Assembly (NCBI GenBank): GCA_002699025.1
Contig: PABA01000130.1
Span: 1 to 50,623, forward strand
DNA length: 50,623 nucleotides
From: Sandaracinus sp.
GTDB lineage: Bacteria; Myxococcota_A; Polyangia; Polyangiales; Houyiibacteriaceae
Direction of reading: 5' to 3'
The position numbers and the translations under genes are program-made. Below are positions 8,084 to 16,900 of the stretch, one piece after another; the first letter of the stretch is position 1, and each line of letters begins with the position of its first letter. The notes below the pieces were generated by a model. It was not told the DNA's origin. It made no database searches and saw nothing but the letters and a program-made list of their open reading frames with translations.

Positions 8084-9316
8084 ATGCGACGCGTGTTCGT
8101 GACGGGAGTGGGGGTCATCAGCTCGCTCGGCTTCGGCCGCGAGGCCTTCTGGCGCTCCCTGGTCTCCGGTCGGAGCGGCGCGGCGCCCATCGAGCTCTTC
8201 GACACGAGCGACCTCGACCGCAGCATCGCCTGCGAGGTGAAGGGCTTCCGGCCGCGCGACTTCCTCACCGCCGCCGAGGTGCGGCGCACCGGTCGCTGCT
8301 CGGCCATGTCCATCGCCGCCGCGCGCATGGCCGTGGAGGACGCGGGCATCGGCGTCGAGCACCTCGAGGGCCCGGGCACCTCCGTGATCCTCGGCACGAC
8401 CATGGGCGAGGCGAACGTGCTCGGCGAGCTCGAGCAGGCCTGGCTCCACCAGGGCGAGGACTCGGTCGCGACCGGGCTCATCCCCCGCTACGGCACGACG
8501 CTCCTGCCCATCCACGTGGCCCGCGCCTTCGGCGCCCGCGGCATGGTGCAGACCATGCCCGCCGCCTGCGCCGCCGGAAACTACGCCATCGGCTACGCCG
8601 CCGATCAGGTGCGCGCCGGCCGCGCGGACGTCGCGCTCACGGGCGCCGCCGAGGTCATCGAGCGGCTCCAGTTCGCCGGCTTCTGCCGCCTCGGCGCCGT
8701 CTCCCCGGACGTCTGCCGCCCCTTCGATCAGCAGCGCCAGGGCCTCCTCGTCGGCGAGGGCGCGGCCATCCTCGTGCTCGAGTCCGAGGAGTCGGTCGTG
8801 CGCCGCGGCGCCACCCCGCTCGCCGAGGTCGGCGGCTACGGTCTCGCCTGCGACGCGCACCACATCACGCGCCCGCACCCGGACGGCGAGGGCAGCGCCC
8901 ACGCCATGCGCGAGGCCATCCGCACGAGCGGCCTCGACCCGCGGCAGGTCGACTTCGTCAACGCCCACGGCACGGGCACGGCGGCCAACGACAAGGTCGA
9001 GTCGAAGGTGCTCGCGCAGATCTTCGGCGACCGGCAGCCCATGGTCACGAGCGTGAAGAGCATGCTCGGCCACTGCATGGGCGCGGCGAGCGCCATGGAG
9101 GCCGTGAGCTGCGTGCTCACGCTCCAGGACGACGTGGTCCCGCCGACCATGAACTACGAGCACCCGGATCCGGAGTGCGAGGTGAACCTGGTCGCGAACG
9201 CGGCGCGCAAGCAGCGCGTCGACGTCGTGCTCAACAACTCGCTCGCCTTCGGAGGCTACGACGCGGTCGTGGCCTTCGCGAAGCCGGACGTGCTCCCGAA
9301 CGAGGCCCGCGCCTGA
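8084..9316 (+). CDS. 3-oxoacyl-ACP synthase (FabF-like ketosynthase)
   Basis: A 410-aa condensing enzyme with a complete catalytic set: Cys162 in PAACAAG, His295 in NAHGTGT, and Lys325/His330 in SVKSMLGH. The N-terminus RRVFVTGVGVISSLG is typical of FabF/KS II. The ATG at 8084 has aaggagg 5 bp upstream. It should elongate an ACP-bound acyl chain by decarboxylative Claisen condensation. Its stop codon overlaps the next start (TGATG), so it is made together with a ketosynthase-like partner lacking both His. The divergent FAAL/ACP pair probably supplies its primer. Housekeeping FabF is less likely, because no fabD, fabG or fabH lies nearby. Confidence 0.92.
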   Translation: MRRVFVTGVGVISSLGFGREAFWRSLVSGRSGAAPIELFDTSDLDRSIACEVKGFRPRDFLTAAEVRRTGRCSAMSIAAARMAVEDAGIGVEHLEGPGTSVILGTTMGEANVLGELEQAWLHQGEDSVATGLIPRYGTTLLPIHVARAFGARGMVQTMPAACAAGNYAIGYAADQVRAGRADVALTGAAEVIERLQFAGFCRLGAVSPDVCRPFDQQRQGLLVGEGAAILVLESEESVVRRGATPLAEVGGYGLACDAHHITRPHPDGEGSAHAMREAIRTSGLDPRQVDFVNAHGTGTAANDKVESKVLAQIFGDRQPMVTSVKSMLGHCMGAASAMEAVSCVLTLQDDVVPPTMNYEHPDPECEVNLVANAARKQRVDVVLNNSLAFGGYDAVVAFAKPDVLPNEARA

Positions 9317-10491
9317 TGGAGCTCGCGATCACCGGGCTCGGCGCCGTCTCCCCCTTCGGCGTCGGGCGCGAGGCGTGGTGCGCGGCGCTCGCGGAGGGCG
9401 AGGGCGCGCGGGCGAAGGCTTTCCGCGAGGGGCCCTCGGAGGTGCTCGAGGGCGAGGCCTTCGCCGACGCGCGCACGGCCGAGGTCTGGGGCTGGGACCC
9501 GAAGGCGCACCTCGGCAAGCGCGGCCACCGGAGCTACGACCGGCTGACGAAGTTCCTGATCGCCGCCGCCAAGCACGCGCTGGCGGACGCGGGCGTGAAG
9601 GTGGAGGGCGAGTTCGCCCCGCCCCTCGGCCCGGAGAAGGTGGGCATCTGCAGCGCGACGGCCTACGGCTCGCTGGACGCGATCACCGAGCTGAACCGGG
9701 TCGCCGAGCTCGAGAACCCGCGCTACCTGAACCCGACGCGCTTCCCGAACACGGTCATCAACGCGGCCGCCGGCTACGTGTCGATCTGGGAGGACCTGCG
9801 CGCCCCGAACACGACCGTCGTGGACGGCAACTGCGGCGCGCTGGATGCCGTGCTCACCGCCTCGACGCACCTCGAGCACGGCCGCGGCGAGGCCTTCCTG
9901 GTCGGCGGCGGCGAGGTCGTGAGCGAGCCGCTCTACCTGGCGCTGAAGAAGCTCGGCGTGCTCGCCGACGGGCGCACGGACGGGCAGGGCGTCGAGATGG
10001 GCGAGGGCGCGGCCTACGTGGTCGTCGAGAAGCCCGAGGCGGCGGCGGCGCGCGGCGCGACCGTGCACGCGCGCATCCGCGGCTACGGCACGGCCTTCGA
10101 GCCGCCCGAGTCCGAGGCGCTGCTCGTGCACTGCGGCGCGGACGCCGTCGAGCGGGCGGCGCGCATGGCGCTGAGCGAGGCGGGCGTCGCGCCCGAGGAG
10201 CTCGACGCGGTGGTGACGGCGACGGGCGGCATCGGCGACATCGACGGCGCGGAGATGGCCGGGCTGAAGCGCGTCTTCGGCGAGGGCCTGGCCTACGCGC
10301 CGACCAAGCGGCTCCAGGGCGAGACCTTCGGGGCCGCCGGGGCCTTCGGGCTCGCCTCCGTGCTGGCCTGGATGGGCGGCGCGCCGGTCGCTCCGGTCGG
10401 AGCGGGCGCGGCGCCGGAGAAGGTCGGGGCGGCGCTCGTCAGCACGGTGGGCTTCTACGGCAACGTGAGCTGCGTCGTCGTCACGCGCTGA
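9316..10491 (+). CDS. Ketosynthase-like partner lacking catalytic His residues
   Basis: A 391-aa thiolase-fold protein, translationally coupled to the ketosynthase before it. The fold is clear: LAITGLGAVSPFG at the N-terminus and GNCGALDAVLTAS around Cys173. The expected NAHGTGT is replaced by TATGGIG (about residues 301-307), and the second His is Glu336 in TKRLQGETFG, with Lys331 kept. Loss of both His should prevent malonyl decarboxylation. This resembles chain-length factors (KS-beta), although classical ones replace the Cys, usually by Gln, while this one keeps it. It probably forms a heterodimer with the upstream ketosynthase and sets chain length; that is inference. Confidence 0.83.
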   Translation: MELAITGLGAVSPFGVGREAWCAALAEGEGARAKAFREGPSEVLEGEAFADARTAEVWGWDPKAHLGKRGHRSYDRLTKFLIAAAKHALADAGVKVEGEFAPPLGPEKVGICSATAYGSLDAITELNRVAELENPRYLNPTRFPNTVINAAAGYVSIWEDLRAPNTTVVDGNCGALDAVLTASTHLEHGRGEAFLVGGGEVVSEPLYLALKKLGVLADGRTDGQGVEMGEGAAYVVVEKPEAAAARGATVHARIRGYGTAFEPPESEALLVHCGADAVERAARMALSEAGVAPEELDAVVTATGGIGDIDGAEMAGLKRVFGEGLAYAPTKRLQGETFGAAGAFGLASVLAWMGGAPVAPVGAGAAPEKVGAALVSTVGFYGNVSCVVVTR

Positions 10492-10603
10492 GCGGCGCGG
10501 CGACTCATCCGGCGTGCGGGCTTCGAGCTTCGACCTGAAGCCCGGGAGCCGAGCTGCTACACCGCGCGGCGCGCTCGCCCGGGCGGCGCACGAGAGGACG
10601 ATC

Positions 10604-11836
10604 ATGAGCTGGGTCACGGAGAAGGCGAAGAAGGGCCTCGAGCGCATCCGCGAGGCGCAGGACAAGCAGGTCTACCCCTACTTCAAGCCCTTCGAGTCGG
10701 GCGGGCTGCACACGACGATCGACGGCAAGCCGATCGTGAACTTCAGCTCGAACGACTACCTCGGCCTGACGACGCACCCGAAGGTGAAGGAGGCGTCCAT
10801 CGAGGCCGTGAAGAAGTTCAGCTGCGGGCTGAGCTCGAGCCGCGTGCAGGCGACGACGACGGCCCACGTGGAGCTCGAGGAGCGCCTCGCCGACTGGTTC
10901 GGCTACGAGGCCTGCCTGATCTTCACCACCGGCTACCAGGCCATGGTCGGCACGATCATGTCGCTCGCGGACAAGGACACGACCCTCGTCCTCGACAACC
11001 TCGCCCACGCCTGCATCCTCGACGGCACCTTCCTCGCGGCGGGCGTGCCCCGGAGCGGCAGCGAGATCCGCTTCTTCAACCACAACAGCGCCCGCTCCCT
11101 CCGCCGCGCGCTCTCGAAGCGCGAGCGAAAGAACGCGCTCGTCGCCATCGAGGGCATCTACAGCCTCGACGGCGACGAGGCGAACATCCTCGAGCTCCTC
11201 GACGCGGCCGAGGAGGACCCGAACGCCGTGATGCTCGTCGATGACGCGCACGGCACGGGCACGCTCGGCATGCACGGCAAGGGCATCCACGAGAAGTACG
11301 ACATCGCCTCGCGCGTGCCGATCCTCGTGAGCACCTTCTCGAAGACCTTCGGCGGCATCGGCGGCCTGCTCCTCGGCTCGAAGGACGTCGTCGAGCACGT
11401 GAAGCACCAGGCGCGCTCCTTCCTCTTCAGCGCAAGCCTGCCCGTGCCGGTGGTGGCGGCGGCGGCGACGATCCTGGACATGCTCGAGGAGAGCGGGCCG
11501 CAGCTCGTGGCCGAGCTCCACGAGAAGGCCGCCTACATGCGCAAGAGCCTGACGGAGATCGGCTTCGATCTCGGCAAGAGCGACACGCACATCATGCCCG
11601 TGATGTGCCGTGAGGAGCGCAAGGCGCTCTTCACGCACGTGGCCATGCTCGAGAGCGGCGTGATGATGGTGCCGATCACCTACCCGGGCGTGCAGAAGGG
11701 CGAGGAGCGGCTGCGCCTGAACGTGACCCGCGGGCACACGCGCGAGGACATGGACCAGGCGCTCGACCTCCTGAAGATCTACGGCGAGGCGTTCTTCATC
11801 CTGAGCGGCGAAGAGCTCGCGCCCATGGAGAGCTGA
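10604..11836 (+). CDS. Alpha-oxoamine synthase, serine palmitoyltransferase-like
   Basis: A 410-aa PLP enzyme of the family that includes serine palmitoyltransferase, 8-amino-7-oxononanoate synthase and 2-amino-3-ketobutyrate CoA ligase. Visible are NFSSNDYLGL, the cofactor-region DDAHGTG (213-219), and the PLP Lys247 in STFSKTFGG. The C-terminal GVQKGEERLRLNVTRGHTREDMDQA block is typical. The reaction would be decarboxylative condensation of an amino acid with an acyl thioester. Biotin synthesis is unlikely: no other bio gene is near, while an ACP, FAAL and ketosynthases are. An ACP-dependent sphingoid-base or aminoketone product is the best reading. The ATG at 10604 is preceded by gagagga. 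Confidence 0.85.
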   Translation: MSWVTEKAKKGLERIREAQDKQVYPYFKPFESGGLHTTIDGKPIVNFSSNDYLGLTTHPKVKEASIEAVKKFSCGLSSSRVQATTTAHVELEERLADWFGYEACLIFTTGYQAMVGTIMSLADKDTTLVLDNLAHACILDGTFLAAGVPRSGSEIRFFNHNSARSLRRALSKRERKNALVAIEGIYSLDGDEANILELLDAAEEDPNAVMLVDDAHGTGTLGMHGKGIHEKYDIASRVPILVSTFSKTFGGIGGLLLGSKDVVEHVKHQARSFLFSASLPVPVVAAAATILDMLEESGPQLVAELHEKAAYMRKSLTEIGFDLGKSDTHIMPVMCREERKALFTHVAMLESGVMMVPITYPGVQKGEERLRLNVTRGHTREDMDQALDLLKIYGEAFFILSGEELAPMES

Positions 11837-11845
11837 GCTCCGAGC

Positions 11846-12340
11846 ATGGCGCGGCGGCGCGCGCGGATCGGGCTGGTCTCGGACACGCACGGGCTCGTGC
11901 GGCCGGAGGTGCTGGCGGCGCTCGAGGGCTGCGAGCGGATCGTGCACGCCGGCGACGTGGGCGGGCCGCACGTGCTCGAGGCGCTGGAGGCGGTGGCGCC
12001 GGTGACGGCCGTGCGCGGGAACGTCGACGAGCCGGCGGCGATCCGGCGCGGGCGGCGGAAGCTCGAGCCCGAGTGGGCGGCGGCGTTGCCGGAGACGGCG
12101 ACGCTCGCGGTGCGGGGCAAGCGCCTCTTCGTGCTGCACGTGCTCGAGGCGCTCGCGCCGGAGGTCGAGGCGGACGTGGTCATCAGCGGGCACTCGCACC
12201 GGCCGCGGGTCGAGCGGCGGGGTGGGGTGCTCTACGTCAACCCGGGGAGCGTGGGGCCCCGGCGCTTCTCGCTGCCGGTGGCGATGGCGATCCTGAAGGT
12301 CGGCGCGCGCGTGGACGTCGAGCCGATCGTGTTCGGATGA
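11846..12340 (+). CDS. YfcE/MJ0936-type metallophosphoesterase
   Basis: A 164-aa calcineurin-like phosphodiesterase with all metal-binding motifs in order: SDTHG (residues 12-16), HAGDVGG, VRGNVDE, LHVL and SGHSHRP, then NPGSVGPRR. Length and motif order match the small single-domain YfcE family. It starts 9 bp after the oxoamine synthase stop and may be cotranscribed, but it is a common housekeeping type and need not belong to that pathway. The natural substrate is unknown. A 16-bp tandem array begins within its stop codon. Confidence 0.9.
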   Translation: MARRRARIGLVSDTHGLVRPEVLAALEGCERIVHAGDVGGPHVLEALEAVAPVTAVRGNVDEPAAIRRGRRKLEPEWAAALPETATLAVRGKRLFVLHVLEALAPEVEADVVISGHSHRPRVERRGGVLYVNPGSVGPRRFSLPVAMAILKVGARVDVEPIVFG

Positions 12341-12458
12341 GGCCGTGCTCGGGTGAGCGCGCGCGCGGCTGAGGCCGTGCTCGGGTGAGGGCGCCACGGC
12401 TGAGGGTACGCGCGGTTGAGGACGCGCGCGGCTGAGGGCGCGTTCGGGTGAGGACGCT
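12339..12458. repeat. 16-bp tandem array overlapping a stop codon
   Basis: Seven consecutive degenerate units of the type gaggccgtgctcgggt / gaggacgcgcgcggct run from 12339 to 12449 (one unit is 15 bp), plus a partial eighth. The first unit begins at the last two bases of the phosphoesterase TGA. Each unit starts with GAG and ends in GGGT, GGCT or GGTT. It lies between convergent genes. Confidence 0.8.
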
Positions 12459-12470
12459 CTGCCCCGCCGA

Positions 12471-12911
12471 CTACGGTGCGGGCGCCGGGCTCTCCGAGCG
12501 GGCGTAGAACGCGAAGTCCGTGTCGCGTTCGAGCACCTGGAGCTCCACGCGCCGGCCGTCCTCGCGGAGCTCACCGCCGAGCATCGCGTCCGGCTCGGGC
12601 GGGTTCCACCAGGGGAGCCGCTCCTCCGGCGCCGCGAGCGTCGGGTAGCCCTGCACCAGCGCCTCCCGCTCGAGGCCGCAGCTCGTCACCAGCGCGTCGA
12701 TTCGGTCCTTGGGCACGACGAGCTTCACCCAGGCGACGTAGCTCGCGTCGTCGCCCGTGATGTGGTCGTGCACGCGCACGGCGCCCGAGGGCACCTCGCA
12801 GCCCGTGAAGTGCTTCACGCGCGAGCGCGGCCCGCCACCCGGGTCCGAGCCGCCGCAGGCGAGGAGCGAGAACGCGAAGACGATGGGGAGCGTGCGCACG
12901 ACCGGCGGCAT
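12471..12911 (-). CDS. Unknown lipoprotein
   Basis: A 146-aa protein from the ATG at 12911, chosen because it puts a compact signal peptide (VRTLPIVFAFSLLAC, Cys19) at the start; an in-frame GTG/ATG upstream would add ten residues. The mature part is short and without repeats, with three Cys in total and segments such as VRVHDHITGDDASYVAWVKLVVP. It ends in a Ser/Pro/Ala tail. No family recognised. It is convergent with the phosphoesterase gene; the 16-bp array sits between them. Confidence 0.65.
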   Translation of the reverse strand: MPPVVRTLPIVFAFSLLACGGSDPGGGPRSRVKHFTGCEVPSGAVRVHDHITGDDASYVAWVKLVVPKDRIDALVTSCGLEREALVQGYPTLAAPEERLPWWNPPEPDAMLGGELREDGRRVELQVLERDTDFAFYARSESPAPAP

Positions 12912-13046
12912 CCTAGCCCGGATGAGTCCCGGATGAGTCACCGCGCGACGTGATGCTTCGCGCGCTCGTGCGGGGACGCGCTCGGCCCAGCCCCGTCGGG
13001 GCGCGCGACGCTGGCGACGCGCCGCTCCCCGGCGACGGGCGCGGGA

Positions 13047-13712
13047 TCACCAGGGCAGCTCTTCACCGTTCGCGTGCCAGAAGACGCCCGTGTGGTCCAT
13101 GTCGAGGTCCGCGTAGCGGTCGAGGAGCATGGCCGCGGCCTCGTCCGGGTCCACGTTCCCGTTCCCGCCCGTCATGTCCGTGCGAACGTAGCCGGGGTGG
13201 AAGAGGCCGACGGCGATGCGGCGCGGGGCGAGGTCGCGGGCGAGGGAGACGCCAGCGGCGTTCACGGCCGTCTTGCTCATGCGGTAGCCGTAGGAGCCGC
13301 CGGAGCCGTTGTCGGCGATGGAGCCCATGCGGCTCGTGATGATGGCGACCTTCGCGCCGTCCTCGAGGGCATCCCGGAGCGCGGCGACGACGCGGAGCGG
13401 GCCGAGGGCGTTGACCTCGAGCTGCTTCCGGATGGAGTCGAAGTCGAGGTGCGCGAGGGTGTTCCGCTCGAGGACGCCCGCGTTCACGATCAGCCCGTCG
13501 AGCTCGCGCCCTTTCATCTTCGCGGCGAAGGCCGCGACGGCCTCGTCCGAGGTCACGTCGACGCCCTCGTGGACCTCGGCCCCGGTCGCGTTCAGGCCCT
13601 CGCTGCTCTTCCGGCAGGTGGCGATGACCTTCTGGTCTTCCTTGGCGTGGAGCTGCTTGGCGAGCTCGAGGCCGATGCCCCGGTTCGCGCCGACGATGAC
13701 GTGGGTGCTCAT
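13047..13712 (-). CDS. Short-chain dehydrogenase/reductase
   Basis: A 221-aa SDR starting at the ATG at 13712. The nucleotide-binding motif is VGANRGIGLEL near the N-terminus, NAGV marks the middle, and the catalytic set is Ser in ITSRMGS plus YRMSK (YxxxK). Length and pattern fit the carbonyl-reductase/sniffer group, which includes the myxobacterial C-factor CsgA; orthology to CsgA cannot be claimed from motifs. A ketosphinganine reductase role for the nearby oxoamine synthase is conceivable, but the gene lies on the opposite strand with two genes and an array between. Confidence 0.88.
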   Translation of the reverse strand: MSTHVIVGANRGIGLELAKQLHAKEDQKVIATCRKSSEGLNATGAEVHEGVDVTSDEAVAAFAAKMKGRELDGLIVNAGVLERNTLAHLDFDSIRKQLEVNALGPLRVVAALRDALEDGAKVAIITSRMGSIADNGSGGSYGYRMSKTAVNAAGVSLARDLAPRRIAVGLFHPGYVRTDMTGGNGNVDPDEAAAMLLDRYADLDMDHTGVFWHANGEELPW

Positions 13713-13819
13713 GGCCCCGGTTGTAGGGAAGCGGCCCGACGATGACAACGGGGTCGCCTGGCGCGGGGGTGGGGACGAGGTTTGCGGGGGGCGATGGGGC
13801 GCGCCCTCTGGCAGTCCCC

Positions 13820-13890
13820 CTTTCGCGTTGCGGGAGTGTCTTCGCGAACGATTTAGACCATTGATGAGCTGCCTGTTAAACCGTACGCTC
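13820..13890 (+). promoter_or_regulatory. AT-enriched candidate promoter for the FG-GAP gene
   Basis: Within the 260-bp divergent gap between the SDR and the FG-GAP gene, the stretch from about 13821 to 13885 is clearly less GC-rich than its surroundings. A ttgcgg at 13828 followed 17 bp later by atttag at 13851 is a possible -35/-10 pair, but a weak match. Base composition is the main support. Confidence 0.3.
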
Positions 13891-13972
13891 CGGGGGCGTC
13901 TTGGCGGAGCCTCGGCAGGCTGCCGCCGAGGCGAGGGTCGTCACGACCTCCCTTCGAGGCTCCGGCGCTTTC

Positions 13973-16900
13973 ATGTCTCCCTTTCCTCTTCCGATCGCCC
14001 CCCGGCGGCTACTCGTGTCCGTCGCGGTTCTCTTCGCTGCCTGCGCGTCCGACGTCGAGCCTGCTTCACACAGAAGCGGACCCCCACAGGACGACCTCCC
14101 GACCAACGAATCGCTCGCTGGCGCGGCGAGCTCCTTGCGTTTCGCCTACGTCCGCGCGCGACAGGCGAGAGGTGCGGAGGAGCCCCGGTTCCATGTTCGT
14201 CGCTCGGCCGGGGTGTTGGCCGCGAGAAGCCCGGAGCGCGGCGTGCGAGGGGTCTTCGAGACCCACGGGCTGGCTCTCGAGAGTGACAACGGCCTCCGGG
14301 GGCGTCTCCGTCCTCGGGCGATTCGCTGCGATGAGACAATGAGGGAGGCGTTGGCCACCCCATGGAGCCGTGCCGACTCGCCCCACCGCGTGGAGCGCCG
14401 GATCATCGGGGGAACTCTCGACGTGACTGAGTGGGTCGAGAGTGGGCCGCTCGGTCTGGAGCAGGGATTCGACGTCATCGCGTCTTCTGGATGCGACACT
14501 CTCTCCATCGAGCTGGAGGCGCACGGCTTCGGCGTGGAGAGGGTGGGGGACGCCGTACGTCTCACCGGCGACGAGGGAGCCTTCCGCTATGCGCAGCTCT
14601 TCGCCGTGGACGCTGCCGGCCAACCGCTTCCGGCGCGTTTCGTGGTGAATGGGTCGCATATCGCGCTGGACGTCGAGGCCGCGGGCGCCGTGTTCCCGGT
14701 GGTGGTGGACCCGCTCGTCTACGTCGAGGATCGGAAGCTGACGCTACCGAGGGAGCTCGGTAGCGATGGCGCGGGCGGGGACGATCTCGGTCGAGCGGTC
14801 GCGATGGCCGGGGACCTCGCCGTCGTGGGAGCACCCGGGGGTGCCGTGGGCCCTTCGCCGGAGCGCGGGGCGGCCTACGTCTTCGTGCGGTCGGGGGCTA
14901 CCTGGACGATCGAGGCCAAGCTGGTCGCTTCCGATGGGCTCGCTGGGGATCAGTTCGGCGCAAGCGTTGCCATCGCGGGAGAAACGATTCTGGTGGGAGC
15001 GCCGCACAACGACGCCGCTGGGGTCGACGGCGGCTCGGCCTACGTGTTCACGCGGTCGGCGGGAACATGGCTCGAGGAGCAAAAGCTCGTCTCGGCCGAT
15101 GGAGCCCCGGACGATCTCTTCGGGACCAGCGTGGCCCTGGATGGGGACTTCGCTCTGATCGGTGCTCCGCAGGACGACGATATCGGGTTCAGCAGCGGTG
15201 CGGCGTACGTATTCGCCCGGGTCGGGGGCGCGTGGGCCGAGCAGCGAAAGCTCCGAGCTGGCGATGAGGCCGCAGGTGACGAGTTCGGCTGGAGCGTGGC
15301 GCTCTCGGGCGATACGGCGCTGATCGGCGCCAGGTACGATGACGACGCTGGCACCAACAGCGGTTCGGCCTACGTATTCGTGCGCTCGGGGGGCGGCTGG
15401 AGGGAGGAGCAGAAGCTCGCGGCCAGCGACTCTACGCCGGGAGACATCTTCGGGTTCGCGGTGGCGATAGACGGGGACACGGTGGTGATTGGTGCCGACG
15501 GCGACGACGACGGGGGTATGAGCAGCGGCGCTGCGTACGTCTTCGTGCGGTCGGGAGGAACTTGGACCGAGCAGCAGAAGCTCACCGCGGGTGACGGCGG
15601 TTCTTTCGACCGCTTCGGAACGAGCGTGGCGGTATCGGGGGACACGGTCTTGGTCGGTATGCCCGGGGATGACGGCCTGCACGCGGATAGCGGAGCGGTG
15701 TACGTCTTCGCGCGCGACGACTCGCTTTGGAGCGAGCGGGTGAAGCTGACTGGCAGCGACGGAGGGAGTGCAGCGCAACTGGGCTGGAGCGTTGCGTTGT
15801 CGGGAACGAGCGCCCTGGCCGGTTCGCCTCGCGCCGATGCCGCTACGCGGAACAGCGGAGCGGCATACGTCTTCGTCTCTTCCGGGGGTGTGTGGAGCGA
15901 GGAGGTCAAGCTGGACGCGGGGGCAGCGACGGCGTGGGCCCTGGGGGAGAGTGTGGCGCTGGATGCAGACACGGCTCTCGTGGGGTCTCGCGAGGGCGCC
16001 TATGTCTTCGTCCGGTCGGGAACGGGATGGGTCCTGGAGCAGGTTCTCTCTGCCAGCGATGCGGCACCGAACGACGGCTTCGGGTCGTCGGTGGCGCTTG
16101 ATGGCGACACGGCGCTCGTGGGCGCGCCATGGGACGACGATGGCGATGCCGAGACGGGATCGGTGTACGTGTTCGTGCGTTCGAGTGGCTCTTGGAGCCA
16201 GCAGCAGAAGCTGACGGCCGTCGACGGCGAAGAGAACGACAGGCTCGGCACCAGCGTGGCGCTGTTCGGAGACACCGCGCTGGTAGGGGCTCCGCTGGAG
16301 GATGACTCCGGCCTGGATGCTGGCGCGGCGTACGTCTTCGTCCGTTCGGGAGGCGTGTGGACCGAGCAACAGAAGCTGGTCGCGGGCGGGGCAGGAGATC
16401 GGCTGGGGACGAGCGTTGCGCTCGATGGGGACACCGCGCTGTTGGGTGTCCCCCGCCATGACGTGGTCGGCAGCACACGAGGGGCGGCGTACGTCTTCGT
16501 CCGCTCGGGGGTCGTGTGGCTCGAGCAGCAGGTGCTCCGGGCGAGCGACGGGATGTCGGGGGACGGCTTCGGCGCCACCGTGGCGCTCTCCGGAGAGATC
16601 GCGCTGATCGGTGCGGCTGGTGATGACGACGCCGGCTCGGAGAGCGGCTCCGCCTACGTATTCGTTCGCTCGGCAGGACGCTGGACGCAAGAGCAGAAGC
16701 TGTCGGCGACCGACGGGGAGCCGGGTGACCGGTTCGGTGCGAGTGTGGCGCTGTCCGATCGGGTCGCGCTCGTCGGCGTGCCATGGGACGACGTCGCAGA
16801 CGTCGAGAGCGGCGCGGTCTACGCCTACGCGCGTGTGGGAGATGCGTGGGTCGAGCAGCTTCGGCTGTCCGCGAGCGACGGTGGCAGATCCCAGTGGTTC

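Noticed and set aside
9256-10665. Long open frame on the minus strand opposite the ketosynthase-like gene
   Set aside because: It is a GC-bias shadow: Arg/Ala/Asp-rich, without motifs, while the opposite frame carries a clear thiolase fold.
13047-13712. SDR as the ketosphinganine reductase of the acyl locus
   Set aside because: Opposite strand, separated by two genes and an array; motifs fit generic carbonyl reductases equally well.
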